64,000 bases of DNA from Letharia columbiana (taxonomy: Eukaryota > Ascomycota > Lecanoromycetes > Lecanorales > Parmeliaceae): contig NW_023501057.1 in the NCBI RefSeq assembly GCF_014066305.1, positions 434,001-498,000 of the forward strand, given 5' to 3'. Made by a program: the position numbers and the translations under genes. Numbering within the stretch: position 1 is the stretch's first letter; every line of letters begins with the position of its first letter. Under the pieces are notes generated by a model. It was not told the DNA's origin, searched no databases, and saw only the letters and a program-made list of their open reading frames with translations. Of the stretch, positions 38,529-49,800 are shown piece by piece.

Positions 38529-38597
<69 letters not shown>
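38476..38597. repeat. A-rich border tract
   Basis: A run of 22 A (38476-38497), then AT-rich spacers, then 13 A and finally 59 consecutive A (38538-38596). It marks the exact edge of the AT-rich block: normal-composition DNA starts within about 100 bp. It could be the poly(A) tail of a LINE-type insertion or a replication/assembly expansion. No LINE coding relic is seen next to it. Confidence 0.8.
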
Positions 38598-38598
<1 letters not shown>

Positions 38599-39042
38599 AA
38601 TTTTTAAATAATCGTTGTGGATTCTATTAGATTATACTTTACCTAATTAAGGACTTAGCGTAGCCGGCTTGCCGTACACGGTAATTCACTGTGAAGCCAA
38701 GCCCAAATCCCTAATTGACGACAACCCTCTTGCAGGCCTCTTTCCTTCTCATTCTCCAACATAACTTGGGGCAGTCACTACAATTACCTCAAGAGACCTT
38801 GAACGAAGTGATCCTGATACCCTAAGCTGTTCCAATTGGAGAAAGATATTTCGCAGAAAAAGATTCCTCACACACATTCAGCAGTTGCCTGATAAGCAGC
38901 ATCTGCAGCGAACGAAATCAAGATAACTCGTGGGACCCTACCCGATCGTACTTGATTACATTTACTTCGCACTCCGCCCGAGATTGGTTGTACACCTCGA
39001 CTACTACGCGGTGCGCACCTTCCCTGACAGTCCAGCAGAGAT
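38598..39042. other. Upstream region of the shr3 gene
   Basis: About 445 bp of normal-composition sequence between the A-rich border and the first gene. No gene or RNA is recognised. It should contain the shr3 promoter; I see no diagnostic regulatory motif. Confidence 0.5.
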
Positions 39043-39775
39043 ATGGCCTGGGGAAGCCATGGCGCAACGGCTTTTGCAACCTTTATGATTCTCTGCCGTG
39101 CGTATCATCTAACTCGTCACCGATTTATATCATGAATACCGCTGAATTTATTGAATAGCGACATGTTTTGGCCTCGGCATCCTCTTCTCCCTCTTCCCCT
39201 ACGACTACCCCATCCTATGGAACCCAGCCGCATGTCCGCCTGAAGCCTACGTCAGGCTCGAGAACCACCTGAAATTCCTGCACGCTTCTCCGCTCATAAT
39301 CCCCCGTATTCTCCACACGGTCATCGGAACAGGCCTCCTAGGTTTCTTCATCAAGCTTTACAGGCCCTCGGAATCCAATATGCTCTTCGACGGCGCCAGC
39401 CTGGTACTGTACATGTGCGGTGTGATTATATACCTTGCCAACATTGTCAAAGGCCTGAGGGTCGTTACCAGTGGTGTATACGACCGCGAGCTTGTTGAAG
39501 GGGAGCTAGCTGTTGGCGTGAAAGGTGTGGAAGCGGGAGCAGAGGAGTTTCTCGGGAGAGATGACAGTTTGAAAGTGATGGCAGCTAGCAACACTATATT
39601 GGCGCTCGTACTGGTTGGAGTGCTAGTGTTGCAAGCCGGGCAGTGGTATGCTGAGAGGAAAGAAGGGCAAGAGGTGGAGAGTCATAGGGCAAGGAAGGAG
39701 AAGACGGCGAATGGTGAGAGCAAAGGTGAGGAGAGGAATAAGCATAAGAGTCCGAATTCGAAGAAGAAAATTTGA
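39043..39775 (+). CDS. shr3: Shr3-type ER chaperone for amino acid permeases
   Basis: Two exons, 39043-39097 and 39159-39775, give 223 residues. The 61-nt intron starts GTGCGT and ends GAATAG, and the phase joins the first exon's FATFMILC to PTCFGLGILF, which restores the first membrane segment. Shr3 is an ER membrane packaging chaperone that prevents aggregation of amino acid permeases before COPII export. Four hydrophobic segments are seen (about residues 10-30, 63-80, 92-110 and 155-175). Family hallmarks include FPYDYPILW, KLYRPSESNMLFDGASLVLY and SLKVMAASNTILALVLVGVL, followed by a charged lysine-rich tail. The ATG at 39043 is the only start that keeps the membrane segment in frame. The loop after VYDREL is a little longer than in most homologues. 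It is the first gene outside the RIP block and appears intact. Confidence 0.93.
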
Positions 39776-40120
39776 AAAACGGTGAGATGGAGTGGCTTTG
39801 AAAATAGAGATGATGGCATGTTCTGAAGGTGCCCGGCATACTTTTTTCTCCTTTCTCTGCGCAAAATCTGTAATCTATAAGATCTATTCGAGAATTCCCT
39901 CTTCCCCCCCCCTCACGTTCGCGTCTGTTGCGTTCCTTTTCCTTCAAATGTACCCGCTTGCATGGTAGCGTTGCTCTACTGCGTTCCTTTTGGTACCGAC
40001 ATCGCCAACCTTCTCGAGTGTCTTTTTGGGTACATAGACTTGATCGCGACCAAGATATTGACCCCTGGTCACAACGTTACAATTAGCGATGGAAAAGATA
40101 AGATCTTCTGCCTAGATGGC
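39776..40120. other. Intergenic, shr3 to rhodopsin-like gene (convergent)
   Basis: About 345 bp between two convergent genes, holding their 3' ends. There is a C-run at 39904-39913. No further gene is seen. Confidence 0.5.
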
Positions 40121-41537
40121 TTACCCGTTATGGTCTCCGCCAGCATATATGGAGCCTTCGGAGCTAACCGCAGAAGAGCTGTTGTCGCGATCCTCCAGGT
40201 TTCCAGCATCCCTCAGGGGCTTTTTCGAGCTTGTAATGCCTGTGGACGGAAAGGAAATGATTTCTCGAATGCTTCGGACTAGGAAAAGTTCACTGATGAT
40301 GGGGCGAAACAAAGGCAAGCAGGCCCCAACGATCCCGGGCGAAGATTCCATCATTGGCCAGTACAGAGTTGGGGTAAACAGATCTTTTCGTCAATGGGTA
40401 AGCCAAGGTCGTTACTGTTGGGCTTGCAGATATTCATACAAGTAAAATCCTCGTCACCAGTATTGGACTCTTGAGGTTGAAGGTCGTTAGTGGCCTTCCA
40501 TTTCTGATGAGATCATGAAGAAAAGCTTACCGACAGCAATCTTAAAGAAAAACACGAGCTTCGTAACGCTTGCCGCAATGGTCCTTTGGTGTATAAGCAT
40601 TGACTTCCTAACTGCGTGCAAAAGAGGCTTACAATATTCCCAGCAGAAACATGCCACTCACGCCGATTTTCTGTTTTGCTGGCAGCTGAAACGCCCAGAT
40701 CTAGGTGGCAATCAGCCCGAGTCTAAAGGGGAGACATAGGAAGGCTTACGCAAGGGATGGGCATTACAAGGATCATGAGGTCTGTGATAGCGTCTGAGAA
40801 CGCTTGTCCAATGTACATCATGTTTTCATCGATGCAAGTGTCAGCAGTGCCTCCAAAGCCAGTCCAATTCTCTGATATTGGGTAGCATTGGAGCATATTC
40901 GCGAAGAAGAAGCCAACGGTCCATATCACAATGATTGTGATCATGGTCCAGACGAGGGCCAAGAACAAAGCACCGCGGAAGATCCTTGCAGCTTTTGTGA
41001 GTAACTCATTCTTGCGAACATCCATGAGATAGATCTACCTCTTGTAAAGAAGAAGCACTGACAACTTCGTCAGGCCGAACGTCAATGTTGAGGTCATCAG
41101 TGAAGCATAATTGATCTAGACACCACCGTTGGAGATGCAACAGACAGGAAGACTGGAGAAAGGTCTTACCTGTTGGAAGACCTCTAGATGATGGGTAAAA
41201 ACGAGTGATCCATCTGATGCGATCTTTGTGTGTCGTCCTAGATCCCCAAGTGCGGTTCCTGTATCTCGGAATCAGCCCACAGCCAACCGAATCTCTGAGG
41301 TCGAGTACCGACCAACGAACATACACAATGCGGTACCAGTCGTGAAAAGCTGGATCCACCTTTGTCAGTTTGTCAATCGCAAGACAGATGCGCCACTCGT
41401 TGGACCCGATCTACCAGTGCGAAAACAACCAGGTAGTCGTCCCATGCAAGGACCGCATTCTTAATCTTTCTAGCATGAAGGCGAAGCAGAACAGCTACGG
41501 CCGCCAGCAGGGTCAACACTGTCGCCAGCGCGTACAT
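40121..41537 (-). CDS. Fungal rhodopsin-like / PTH11-like integral membrane protein
   Basis: Eight exons read on the minus strand: 41537-41415, 41349-41313, 41258-41170, 41115-41039, 40984-40750, 40685-40633, 40583-40531 and 40383-40121, giving 309 residues. All introns are 49-147 nt, and phases agree throughout. The start is fixed by an in-frame stop 18 nt upstream with no AG between. The protein has the features of the fungal rhodopsin-domain family of seven-helix proteins: a first helix with LLRFHARKI and the WDDYLV motif, LTFGLTKLSVLLLYKRIF, a helix with an ANMLQCYP end, and an ITDLMILVMPIP helix. QKIGVSGMFLLG, TKLVFFFKI and LYWPMMESSPGIVGACLPL follow. Some relatives act as surface sensors during host contact, but a specific role cannot be inferred here. 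Donors of introns 2 (GTCGGT) and 1 (GTAGAT) are weak, so small exon shifts are possible. Confidence 0.8.
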
Positions 41538-42936
41538 TTTTCCCGGTGTATTTCACCCATGGTGAAAGGATCGAAGACTAGTGCTGAGAACTCGAATGCA
41601 ATGCGAGACCACTGCAGATTGAGAAGAACAGGCCTTCAATGAAGGAAACAGGAGACTTCAAGGATACTAGATATTCATTACGATCGCGGCCATACGAGCG
41701 AGCATGCATGACGGTATCGCTGTGGGTTTTTGACCTGCATGCTTTCATGAAGGCAGTGCGGCCACAGGATCGCTCTCGGCCTTTCAGAAGGCGTCAGGTG
41801 AAAACGCTCGATCACAGTGCCGCAGTAATGCACATCGAGACAGTGAGAAAATACTCTCGATCTCTGCATTGTGCCAGCCCCTGCAATCCGAGGCAGGCGG
41901 GGCCACAGGAATAGTCAGCCCTCACCACAACAGAAAACGAAGTCATGCATGAACGACGGTTTGAAAGTAGGGTCTTACGACGCCCACTCTCTTGTCCACA
42001 AGACGCAGTAAATGTTTCAGCTCCGAAGAAAAGCAGCTGAAAGCCACAGCCATTGTGAAGAGCCGGCTCTCAGTCTCTGTCCAGCACCACGGCCAGAATC
42101 GAGAATGTGCACAGTGGATGAGTGAGCACCGAGGCTGTGCCCTTCTTTTGAGAGCCAAAGCGCTGCCAGTATGTACCATGGTCAATTCAGGGGATCTGAG
42201 AATCTGACGTGGGCCACCGTTCGTCCTGCCACACTGATCCTCTAGCAAGCGAAGTTCGAGACCCATTCCGAGGAGGTCCCGTTTCAGAACGCGAGTGCTG
42301 TATCGGAAAAGGATAGGCTTACCAAACATCAATTCGCTGCTTTAAAGTCGGCTCTTCTGATCCTACAAGATCCATGTGGTGTCCGTGGGAGCTAAGTAAG
42401 CGTTAGGGAAATAACAAAGCTCTCTTGCGTCGGAACCGAGCCAAAGGTTCTCTACTCTCTTCAAGCATGCATTCGTACGGCAAAGGTACTCTCATCGAAA
42501 GGCTGAGTTCTTCCGGGTGGTATGCGGGTACATTCGCTGCGGCGTGTATGGGGCTGTGAAACATCCATGTTGGGGGCCATCACGTGTGAAGCGGAAGGAT
42601 TGTTTGCATGAATTGAAACACATGAAATGCACACGCCGCCTCACGAGAGAAATCGACATTGTCGATTGTTGATGCAGCCACAAGGCATACGAATCAAATA
42701 CTCGATATGCGCACGCCGCACAAAAGAAGCCCACATCATCGGCCATCAATGCCGTCCCAAGACGCCCGATTAAAGTTTTCGACCGATCTCCAAGCATCGT
42801 CAACCCCTGATGCCTTCATAATCCACGTGAATAAAGTACGTGACCTATACCCAAGGATCCTCAAGCAATCACCTTGCCTCCCAGCTGCTTCAAAAGTCAG
42901 AAGCTACGTCGACTCGCCTCTTTATTGACCCTCACA
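41538..42936. other. Intergenic, divergent promoters of rhodopsin-like and first secreted-protein gene
   Basis: About 1.4 kb. Several overlapping frames of about 100 codons exist on both strands, but none shows splice continuity, domain or codon pattern that convinces me. It should contain promoters for the two divergently transcribed neighbours. Confidence 0.5.
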
Positions 42937-43695
42937 ATGCGTTCCGCCCTCTACCTTTCATCGGCGCTTCTTCTCTGGCCTCTCTTGGTCTTTGCCCTGC
43001 CACTGCCATCATGTCTCGATGTGTCAATCCCTAACATTTACCCTCTTCATTTGCCAGGCTGATGCGCATATACAGACCTCACTTCTTTGCCTGATGACCG
43101 CGCAGTCCCATGTGACCCTTTTGGGCTTCTCCGCGCCGACTGGGCCCTAGGACAAGACCCTCTACGTTGCAAAGCCCGATCGACCGGTGAGTGCCTTTTA
43201 CACACGCAGCATTCATTGTTGCTGACGGTTGAACTCAGAGGAAGTAGCTGATGCTAACGCCATCCACGCGCTTAAACCGCGCGAGGATATCGTCGAACAT
43301 GCTATCGTTGGGTCTGAAGGACCTGTGCGCCGCGACGTCGAATCGGCACTTTTGGTTGTGGGGAAGGAAGGCCCTAAAGTAGATTCTCGTGCTGTCCGCA
43401 CACCCAAACAGCGCCGGAGCTTCTTTCCGCAAGAATTAGAGGTCGAGACACAGCCAGCTGTGTTGTGCAGATATTTTCAGATTATTCATCGCTAATGGAT
43501 CGTATTAGAAGAGTCTGCTATTGCCGATACTGATTCCACGCGCAAGAAGCGCTGGACAATTACGCATGGCAATTGGGATGTAGCTCTGGTGACGCCAGGT
43601 GAGTTGCGCCTCACCTTCCATCCGACTACTGCTAATGCTTGAGATCAGGAGGACTTACTGACGACGATCCCGATGCCACACCCACGGAACCCTAA
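42937..43695 (+). CDS. Small secreted protein, orphan (candidate effector 1)
   Basis: Exon 1 (42937-43012) encodes a start Met and a hydrophobic signal peptide (LLLWPLLVFALPLP). Exon 2 is 43076-43186 and exon 3 starts at 43239. The last two exons are about 43509-43598 and 43649-43695, ending at TAA. Introns 1, 2 and the last are 63, 52 and 50 nt with GCTGAT, GCTGAC or GCTAATG branch points, and their phases fit. The junction of exons 3 and 4 is uncertain: a donor at 43389 (157 residues) or at 43460 with a later acceptor (179 residues) both avoid the in-frame TAA at 43493. The mature protein has two cysteines near its start and an RKKR basic site about 30 residues before the end. No known domain is recognised. 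Confidence 0.65.
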
Positions 43696-44917
43696 ACGAA
43701 TACTAAACCGATTCCTCGTAGCCCGCGACTCTCCGTATTGATCATTTGTATCATGTTCCATACAATGGGTTTCATTTGGTGATGCCTATTACCTTAGCTG
43801 AAATGCGGCTCAATCTCCAGCTACATTCATTTAGAAGGGTGGCGACGGTGCAATACCAGAATTGGCAATTTGCATGCCACACTGTCGTCGGAACATTTCC
43901 TATTGCTGCAACCTCTCTTGGCTTCCCCAGTGCCTGGGAGGACGCTTCATCCACTGTGGCCTCTAGAGATTGAGCTTCTCATGTGATGCCAAGAAACAAT
44001 GCACAGCTCTCACGTAAACCTACTCCACATGATTTGTGGCAGCCTGCCCCTTTCAAGATGATCCTGATGTATCAAGTCTTGGAATGTATCGCTTTGCGGT
44101 GGTCCTTCGGCCATTAACATGCTCTCGGCCTCCAGGCATTAGAATCCGATGTCTCCATTACGGTGCCGCAACGGTGCAGATGGGGGGGGTTTTGAAGATT
44201 TGCTGACAGGTTACAGCTGCAGTGAGACGGTCGAACCAGAGAGTGACTGAACCTCTTCCTGCCAGTTCGGCGAAGATGATTGGGCATGTGTGTTTGGCTG
44301 AGATTGTTCACGCGTATTGTCTTTGAAGGAAGCGAGGACAATCCGGGTTCTGCGAGGCCCGTTCATCTGCTCCGGGCTCGGTAAATTTCATTATCAAAGA
44401 CGTGCGGATGGAGAGCGCCACCGGTATCGAGACTGTTGACATTTTCGGTATGTTTGATGGAAAGACTGTGCCTTCCTTCTTGAAAACGCGGTCCTGAGTT
44501 CCAAGGCCTGACTTCCCGCGTGGGATGCCATCTCCGCATTCACCTGGATCCTCTGGGCGGTAGTATCTTGTTGTGAAACGAGGAAGAAATGACTGCGGGC
44601 TGCTTAACATCTACCAATGAAGTTAAACTACTCATCATGTACGAGGGTGTACGCGTTGCGGGCATTTTGACGTCTTTGGGGCTGTGGAACACCTGCGACT
44701 GCAGGTAGTCAATATTGCATGATCCTCGAAGGAATCTTGCACGTGTCTACACCGCAACGGGTCAGGCCTGCACTCACATGGGTACCCGATATGACCTTGT
44801 GTATGAAGGTGGTCTTTGAGAGTCACTCTCATAGCAGACCCTATCCTCTTCCCTATCATCTCAAGACAGCCTAACAACAGCAACATCTGTTGGAGGAATT
44901 TTCTCTATATCCTCGTT
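43696..44917. other. Intergenic between the two secreted-protein genes
   Basis: About 1.2 kb with no gene that I can support. Frames of 75-100 codons on both strands lack splice context and known motifs. A short G-run is present at 44180-44189. Confidence 0.45.
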
Positions 44918-45443
44918 ATGCATCTCGCTATCCGCACCCTAGCAGCAGTCGTCTGTGCTCTCTCGGCTTCTGCACTCCCACTCCCACGACCACAACCACA
45001 ACTTCCCGATACAGACATCAGTAAGTGATACTTTTCTTCCCTAAGCCTTTCGATGACAGCTCAGGGGTCTGTCTGACCGGTAAAAAAAACAAAATTCTAA
45101 TGCCACCACCAAAAACCCAGACAACATCGACATCCCCAGCGGTAAGTGATGTCCCCTTTGCCCAAGCTCTTCGATGACAATCCCGACGCCTAATCCAAGG
45201 CGTGTAGGATACCACCCCTCCCCCCGCTTTCCCCGTCCACTGGTACACATCCGAAAGCCACAACGACCCTCTACGCCGCCGCGACGAGGACGCGGTCAAC
45301 TGGTCGCTGAGCCCACCTCCTTCACCACGACAGCGACCCCTTACGCCGCCGCGACCCCTCTGCACCACCTCCCGGACGATGGCGCGGTCGGGATCGAAGG
45401 GCCGGCACCCCGTGTCAACGGACCCGCGTGCTTGATTCGTTGA
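44918..45443 (+). CDS. Small secreted proline-rich protein, orphan (candidate effector 2)
   Basis: Three exons: 44918-45020, 45121-45141 and 45208-45443, encoding 119 residues. Both donors are GTAAGTGAT and the acceptors are CCCAG and TGTAG; phases (1,1) are consistent. The middle exon is only 21 nt. Residues 1-20 form a signal peptide (TLAAVVCALSASALPLP). The mature part is rich in proline, arginine and threonine, contains an RRGRG segment and one cysteine near the end (GPACLIR). Both this protein and the previous secreted one end their signal peptide in ALPLP and contain an LPDD-x-AV motif, which hints at a distant relationship. No known domain is recognised; function unknown. Confidence 0.72.
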
Positions 45444-46805
45444 AGTCTGCGCTTCTGGGTTTGATCATTGCTGATATGCGTGAGATGGAGGAAGGAACGC
45501 TTGTTGGTGCCGACGGTAGAGGGGGCGCTGCGCTGGACGGGGTTGGATCGACCACGGTTCCTGGTGGCAGTCGTTGCCTTGTTCACTCAAGTCCCTTGGT
45601 CGTTCCGTAACAACGTGATAGTCCCCCCTCGTTCGACTGGACTGGACTGGACTGGACTTTTCGCGTGGGTCTCTGTCTTTCTTATGGGCTAGCTATCATC
45701 ATGTACTCTACTCTCAGCCGAAACTGGTGTTTGGCAGCTCTGTATTCCAAGAACTTCGCAGCGGTGTAAATGTTGTAGAGTACGTATCATCATCCATTTG
45801 CATCTACGACGACTCCTTGCACCAACCTCTCCTCGTCCCCTCATACGATGGGAGAACACGCCCGGCACTGCGAATGAGATGCCCGAGTCATGCTCCAAAA
45901 TCCCAACCTTCCAGTATCCATACCCAATTCACACCAAGTAGAATCCCAACACCATCGCTCATACAACCCGCACGCATCAGATCCCAAACCCTCCACAACA
46001 CAACCCGCAAGCATACTTTACCACGAACCTCCAAACCCCCTACCCTCGCAGCCTCACCCCCACCCACCCAAGAAAAATCGCCTACCTCCCAACGCCAGAA
46101 TACAGCCCATGCCAGACTCCATCACGCAAAACAATGGCATCATGCCCCATCACCCACCCACCCATCTGACATCTCACCCTTGACGACCTGAGAACCCGCG
46201 AGCCGAGTGAATCACACCAGCGCGCGGTAACCCGCATCATGCCCTCGCCGCGTGCACCGTCGTTTGTATGCCGGCATGACGGGTAAGCGGGTTCCGGAGC
46301 GGGTGGTGGGGGCCGTGCTTGGAGGAGGGTAGCGGTACGTGGTTAGTTACGACGTTCCTCGGGCGGGGGAGAGGAGGCCGGGAAGCTGGAGGAAGGGGGG
46401 AAAGAAGGGAGGATGGGGCGCGACGTTGGGCGGATGGGGGGGTGGAGGTCTCGTAGTACTCGATCGGGGTCGTGGTGCTATACCGGGTGATGGGGAGTAG
46501 GGGCTGCGATGCTTGGGTGTTGGATGGAGCACCCCTCTCGAATGGTGGATTGGACGTATAGGACGTGGTACGAAAGCATGTTTCGTATCCGATCCAAACA
46601 GAATACCAAAGATGCAGCGTCGCGCTCGTTCGTACCATCAGTTCGGAATACTGCGTGCTCGACTACCAATTCTAGCATCCGCGTCAATCCCAACGAGCCT
46701 CGATGTTTTCCTTCAGCGCCACCAAATGATGGGTATCGTATAAGAAAAGCAGAACGGACCAACGCTTGTACATCTCTTCTCCTCTTCCTGTGCCCGCGCC
46801 TTCCA
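45444..46805. other. Intergenic, secreted protein 2 to mug190 (convergent)
   Basis: About 1.36 kb. Proline-rich frames on both strands (about 45890-46183 plus, 46237-46638 minus) come from C-rich or G-rich strand bias and are not convincing genes. A GGACT pentanucleotide is repeated four to five times at 45635-45658. Confidence 0.45.
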
Positions 46806-49800
46806 TCAAACCTCTGTCTCTATCCCCGGATCCCGCTCATGATGTTTGAAATGATCCGTCAAATGATCCTTCCCATGCTGCACCTTAGTCTTCAGATAAT
46901 TAGCGGTCCTAGCGCCCTTCCACTGCATCAAGCCTCTATGTCTTCGATGCAATTGCTCGCTATGCACTTTGTAGTCTTTAATCTGGTCTATTGGCCCTCC
47001 ACCCTTGTGGCCATCATCCTCCGCGCCGTCTGTGGAGGATTTGCTATTGATCTTGAGCTTGCGGATAAGACCGTTGGCGGCATGATGAGGCCCCTCCTCA
47101 TCCGGATCGCTGGAATCGCTGGAGTCCGCTGATTCCTCGTCAGACATGGCCATATCCACTTCGTGGTTGTCATCGGCGGTGCTGAGGACCTCGAAAACGT
47201 TTGAAAGATTCGGACTCTTGCTGGTAAGCTTATGGTGGTAAGCGCCCAGTCCGCGGTAGAACTTAATTGGCACCTCGATTGTGCCCATTCGCTCTCCTAA
47301 ATTATCGTCGCAATTGGACTGTGCCCGCTTTAGAGTATCCGAGTCACTCTTCCAGACTGGCAGAGTAACGGTGCGATCTTCTTCATCCGGGATATCCTTG
47401 AGCCACAGCACGGCGAAAGCGGGAGTCTTGTCCAAGCCGAGATTGTTCTTCCGGAACTCGATGACAACGCAAGAACAGTAGCGTTTACGAACTGCAACGC
47501 GCACCGGCCGCTCATGCTTGCCTGTCCACTGGCTTCCGTTTTCCGTGTCTGTTTCGGAAGAGTACATTTTACCCCGATTGATCGTCGTGCGTATCTTCAT
47601 GCGCAAACTTCGCAGGCCAGGCGAGATGTCCTTTGAAGTAATTGGCCCTGTGACTTCCAGAGTGCCGTAGCTATCCCAGCCGAGAAGCTCTTTCGGAGCT
47701 TGTAGTTTTATGGAGCGGAAGACCATGGATATGCGAACCCTACCATAGCCCAGTCCCCCTACCAAGGGATAATTGTCCATCACCTGTGATCGCCCCCTCA
47801 AGATCTTGCCGAGAGGTAGGGCAACAATCCCGAGGAGAGGATCATTCTCATGGATTCGAGAATCACGGACCGAGACAATCACTTCGGTGGTCCGCCAGTC
47901 TCTGATGAATCGTTCGGTTCCCGCATTGAAGAATGGGTTCGGGTTCTTAGGTTTTGTGCGTGTTTTGAATACGGTCTGGTGATTCAAGATCACAGTAGAG
48001 TAGCTCGATGGTAGATCATTGTCCTCTTCGACATCATCGCCCTCGTCTCCCTTGGATTGGCCCTTATTAATTCTCTCGAACTCTAGGCCTGTAATCTGAT
48101 GAATTTGAATTGCGAGAATCCCCGTCGGGTAGTCCTCGAGCGGGGGCGTTGAAATGATCATAGCGTCCTCTTTGGACTTCAACATCTGAGCCTTTTGCTG
48201 GTCTAGCTCGTGGGATTCATCATGAGTCGTGGCTTCCCGGAGTTTGCTTTTAGCATCGTTGGAAACCTTGTCTTTTAATCCCTGGAGTGATCTGACATCT
48301 TCCTCGATTGTTTGTTTCTTTAGCTGTTCATCTCGGATGCTTGTCTTCGAGAAATATCCCACACTCCAATCCAAAGTCCCCGGCATTTCTTTACTCCCTG
48401 CGTGGATTCTGGGTCAGCATGTTTTCAGTAAATTAGATGCTTGAGCTACAAGACACGGTCTAAGAGGGAAGCTAGCGTTTGGATTCACTTCCCAAACACG
48501 GTTTGCAACTCAACCTTCGAACACGGAAGGGGACTTTACTCCGAGGTGTACGCACCTTCTAGAGCAAGAAAGCCATCGGTTCGATCCCACATCTTTTCTT
48601 TAGATTGAGGCGAGTGCATCAGTTCTTTGAGGTCTAATTCGATTCTGCCAAGATCATCATCGCTAGCACATCTCGAAGTCAGCATTCCCATTCGTGATCA
48701 AGTTTGGGAGATAAGACATGTTTGGGGAGCAGAAAGGTGATAAAATGGGTGACCCGTTCCTCCAAAGTGTCTCGCGACTCAAAAAGCAGTCGCGAATGGA
48801 AAGGGATAACTCCGAAAGGTGCCTTACGCTGAAGTACGGTCAGAATCCCAAAGCTGGACCCTTATACGTTCCTCCGCATTGAGCTCCTCTGGACCCACAA
48901 GGATGAAAGCAGTCTCATCCCAGACCTACACGAATCCGGTTTTTAGCATTGTGTTTAGAATAAGAGTTATGAGCTTCAAGGCACAGAATGGGTGCTCACA
49001 GGTTCCATGTCGCTCACGATAACTCGTGTACTCCACACAGGCTTTCCGAATTTTGCCCATCCCACGGCAACGTACGCGTCAGACGAAGCCTTTTTCAAAA
49101 TTCCCAAGCCTGGGTCTCCTGCCTTGAAGTTCCGCCCTCTTTTGATTTTGACCATCAAAACACCTCGGGCCGTGGTATCTTTCTTGAAATCATCTCCTAC
49201 AAGCATGTCTTTCAGATCCAGCGTCAAGCTCTTTGGAGCTACGTATTCCGCGAGCGCAGCATCGATAGAGCTTTGCACGAAGGACGAGATGAGCGGTAAA
49301 TCCATTAGGTTAAGTCCCCTTTTTGTCAGTGGCACACAGGAGAGGTCTGCTTTGGGCTGCCCAAGGAAGGTTAAAGTGCAGAGCGCGAAGAATGGTGGGT
49401 CGGGGCATCTTTCATCAGAGTCAGCAAGTCAATCGATCTGTGCTAGCAGCGAGCTTGAAAGACTCGGTCAGCCTACAGTTGGAGACGGAGACGCATCGTA
49501 CCGACGATGCCACGGAGCTCCACCCAGACAGCTGGACCCGATTAGCACGTCTTACTGCTAGTTAGAAAAGGTAGCATTGGGATAGTAACTTACGGAAACG
49601 AATACCTCCAGGTAGATAGAAAGCCAGAAACAGATGAGCGTTCTTGGATTTCTCCTTAATGCCTTTGCCGCTACTTGACGCTCTGTATGAAAATCCAACC
49701 TCAACATTAACAAAATCACCTTCCTCTGCTTCCATGCCCTCAGCAATGTTCTCCTCGTCACCCTCCTTCTTCTGTTCATCTCCCTTTGACTGCTCATCTT

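Larger units (their letters stand above)
1..38597. other. AT-rich, RIP-degraded repeat block
   Basis: The block is overwhelmingly A and T. The few remaining C and G bases lie mostly in CG, CT/TC or AG/GA contexts, while CA and TG are almost missing over kilobases (for example 1-890 and 2200-4300). That pattern is what fungal repeat-induced point mutation leaves, since it converts CA to TA on both strands of duplicated DNA. Open frames are short and every recognisable coding stretch is a transposon relic full of stops. No host gene is visible anywhere in the block. Islands that keep CA/TG (about 895-1075, 12370-13500 and 38100-38470, and parts of element C) mark younger or less duplicated DNA. 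Confidence 0.93.

Noticed and set aside
1..38597. Possibility that the AT-rich block is mitochondrial DNA or a telomere
   Set aside because: There are no mitochondrial genes, tRNAs or rRNAs and no telomeric repeats. Nested nuclear LTR elements with RIP-type changes explain the composition.
39962..40445. Plus-strand frames of about 106-109 codons
   Set aside because: They lie antisense to the last exon and intron of the rhodopsin-like gene and show no domain.
40121..41537. First read as a rhodopsin-like pseudogene with two in-frame stops
   Set aside because: Both stops fall within introns of 54 nt with acceptable splice or branch signals and correct phase, leaving an intact 309-residue frame.
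41943..42332. 129-codon minus-strand frame
   Set aside because: It overlaps competing frames on the other strand and has no recognisable motif, signal peptide or splice continuity.
45727..46638. Proline/serine-rich frames on both strands
   Set aside because: They follow strong C/G strand bias rather than codon structure; no start context or conserved motif was seen.
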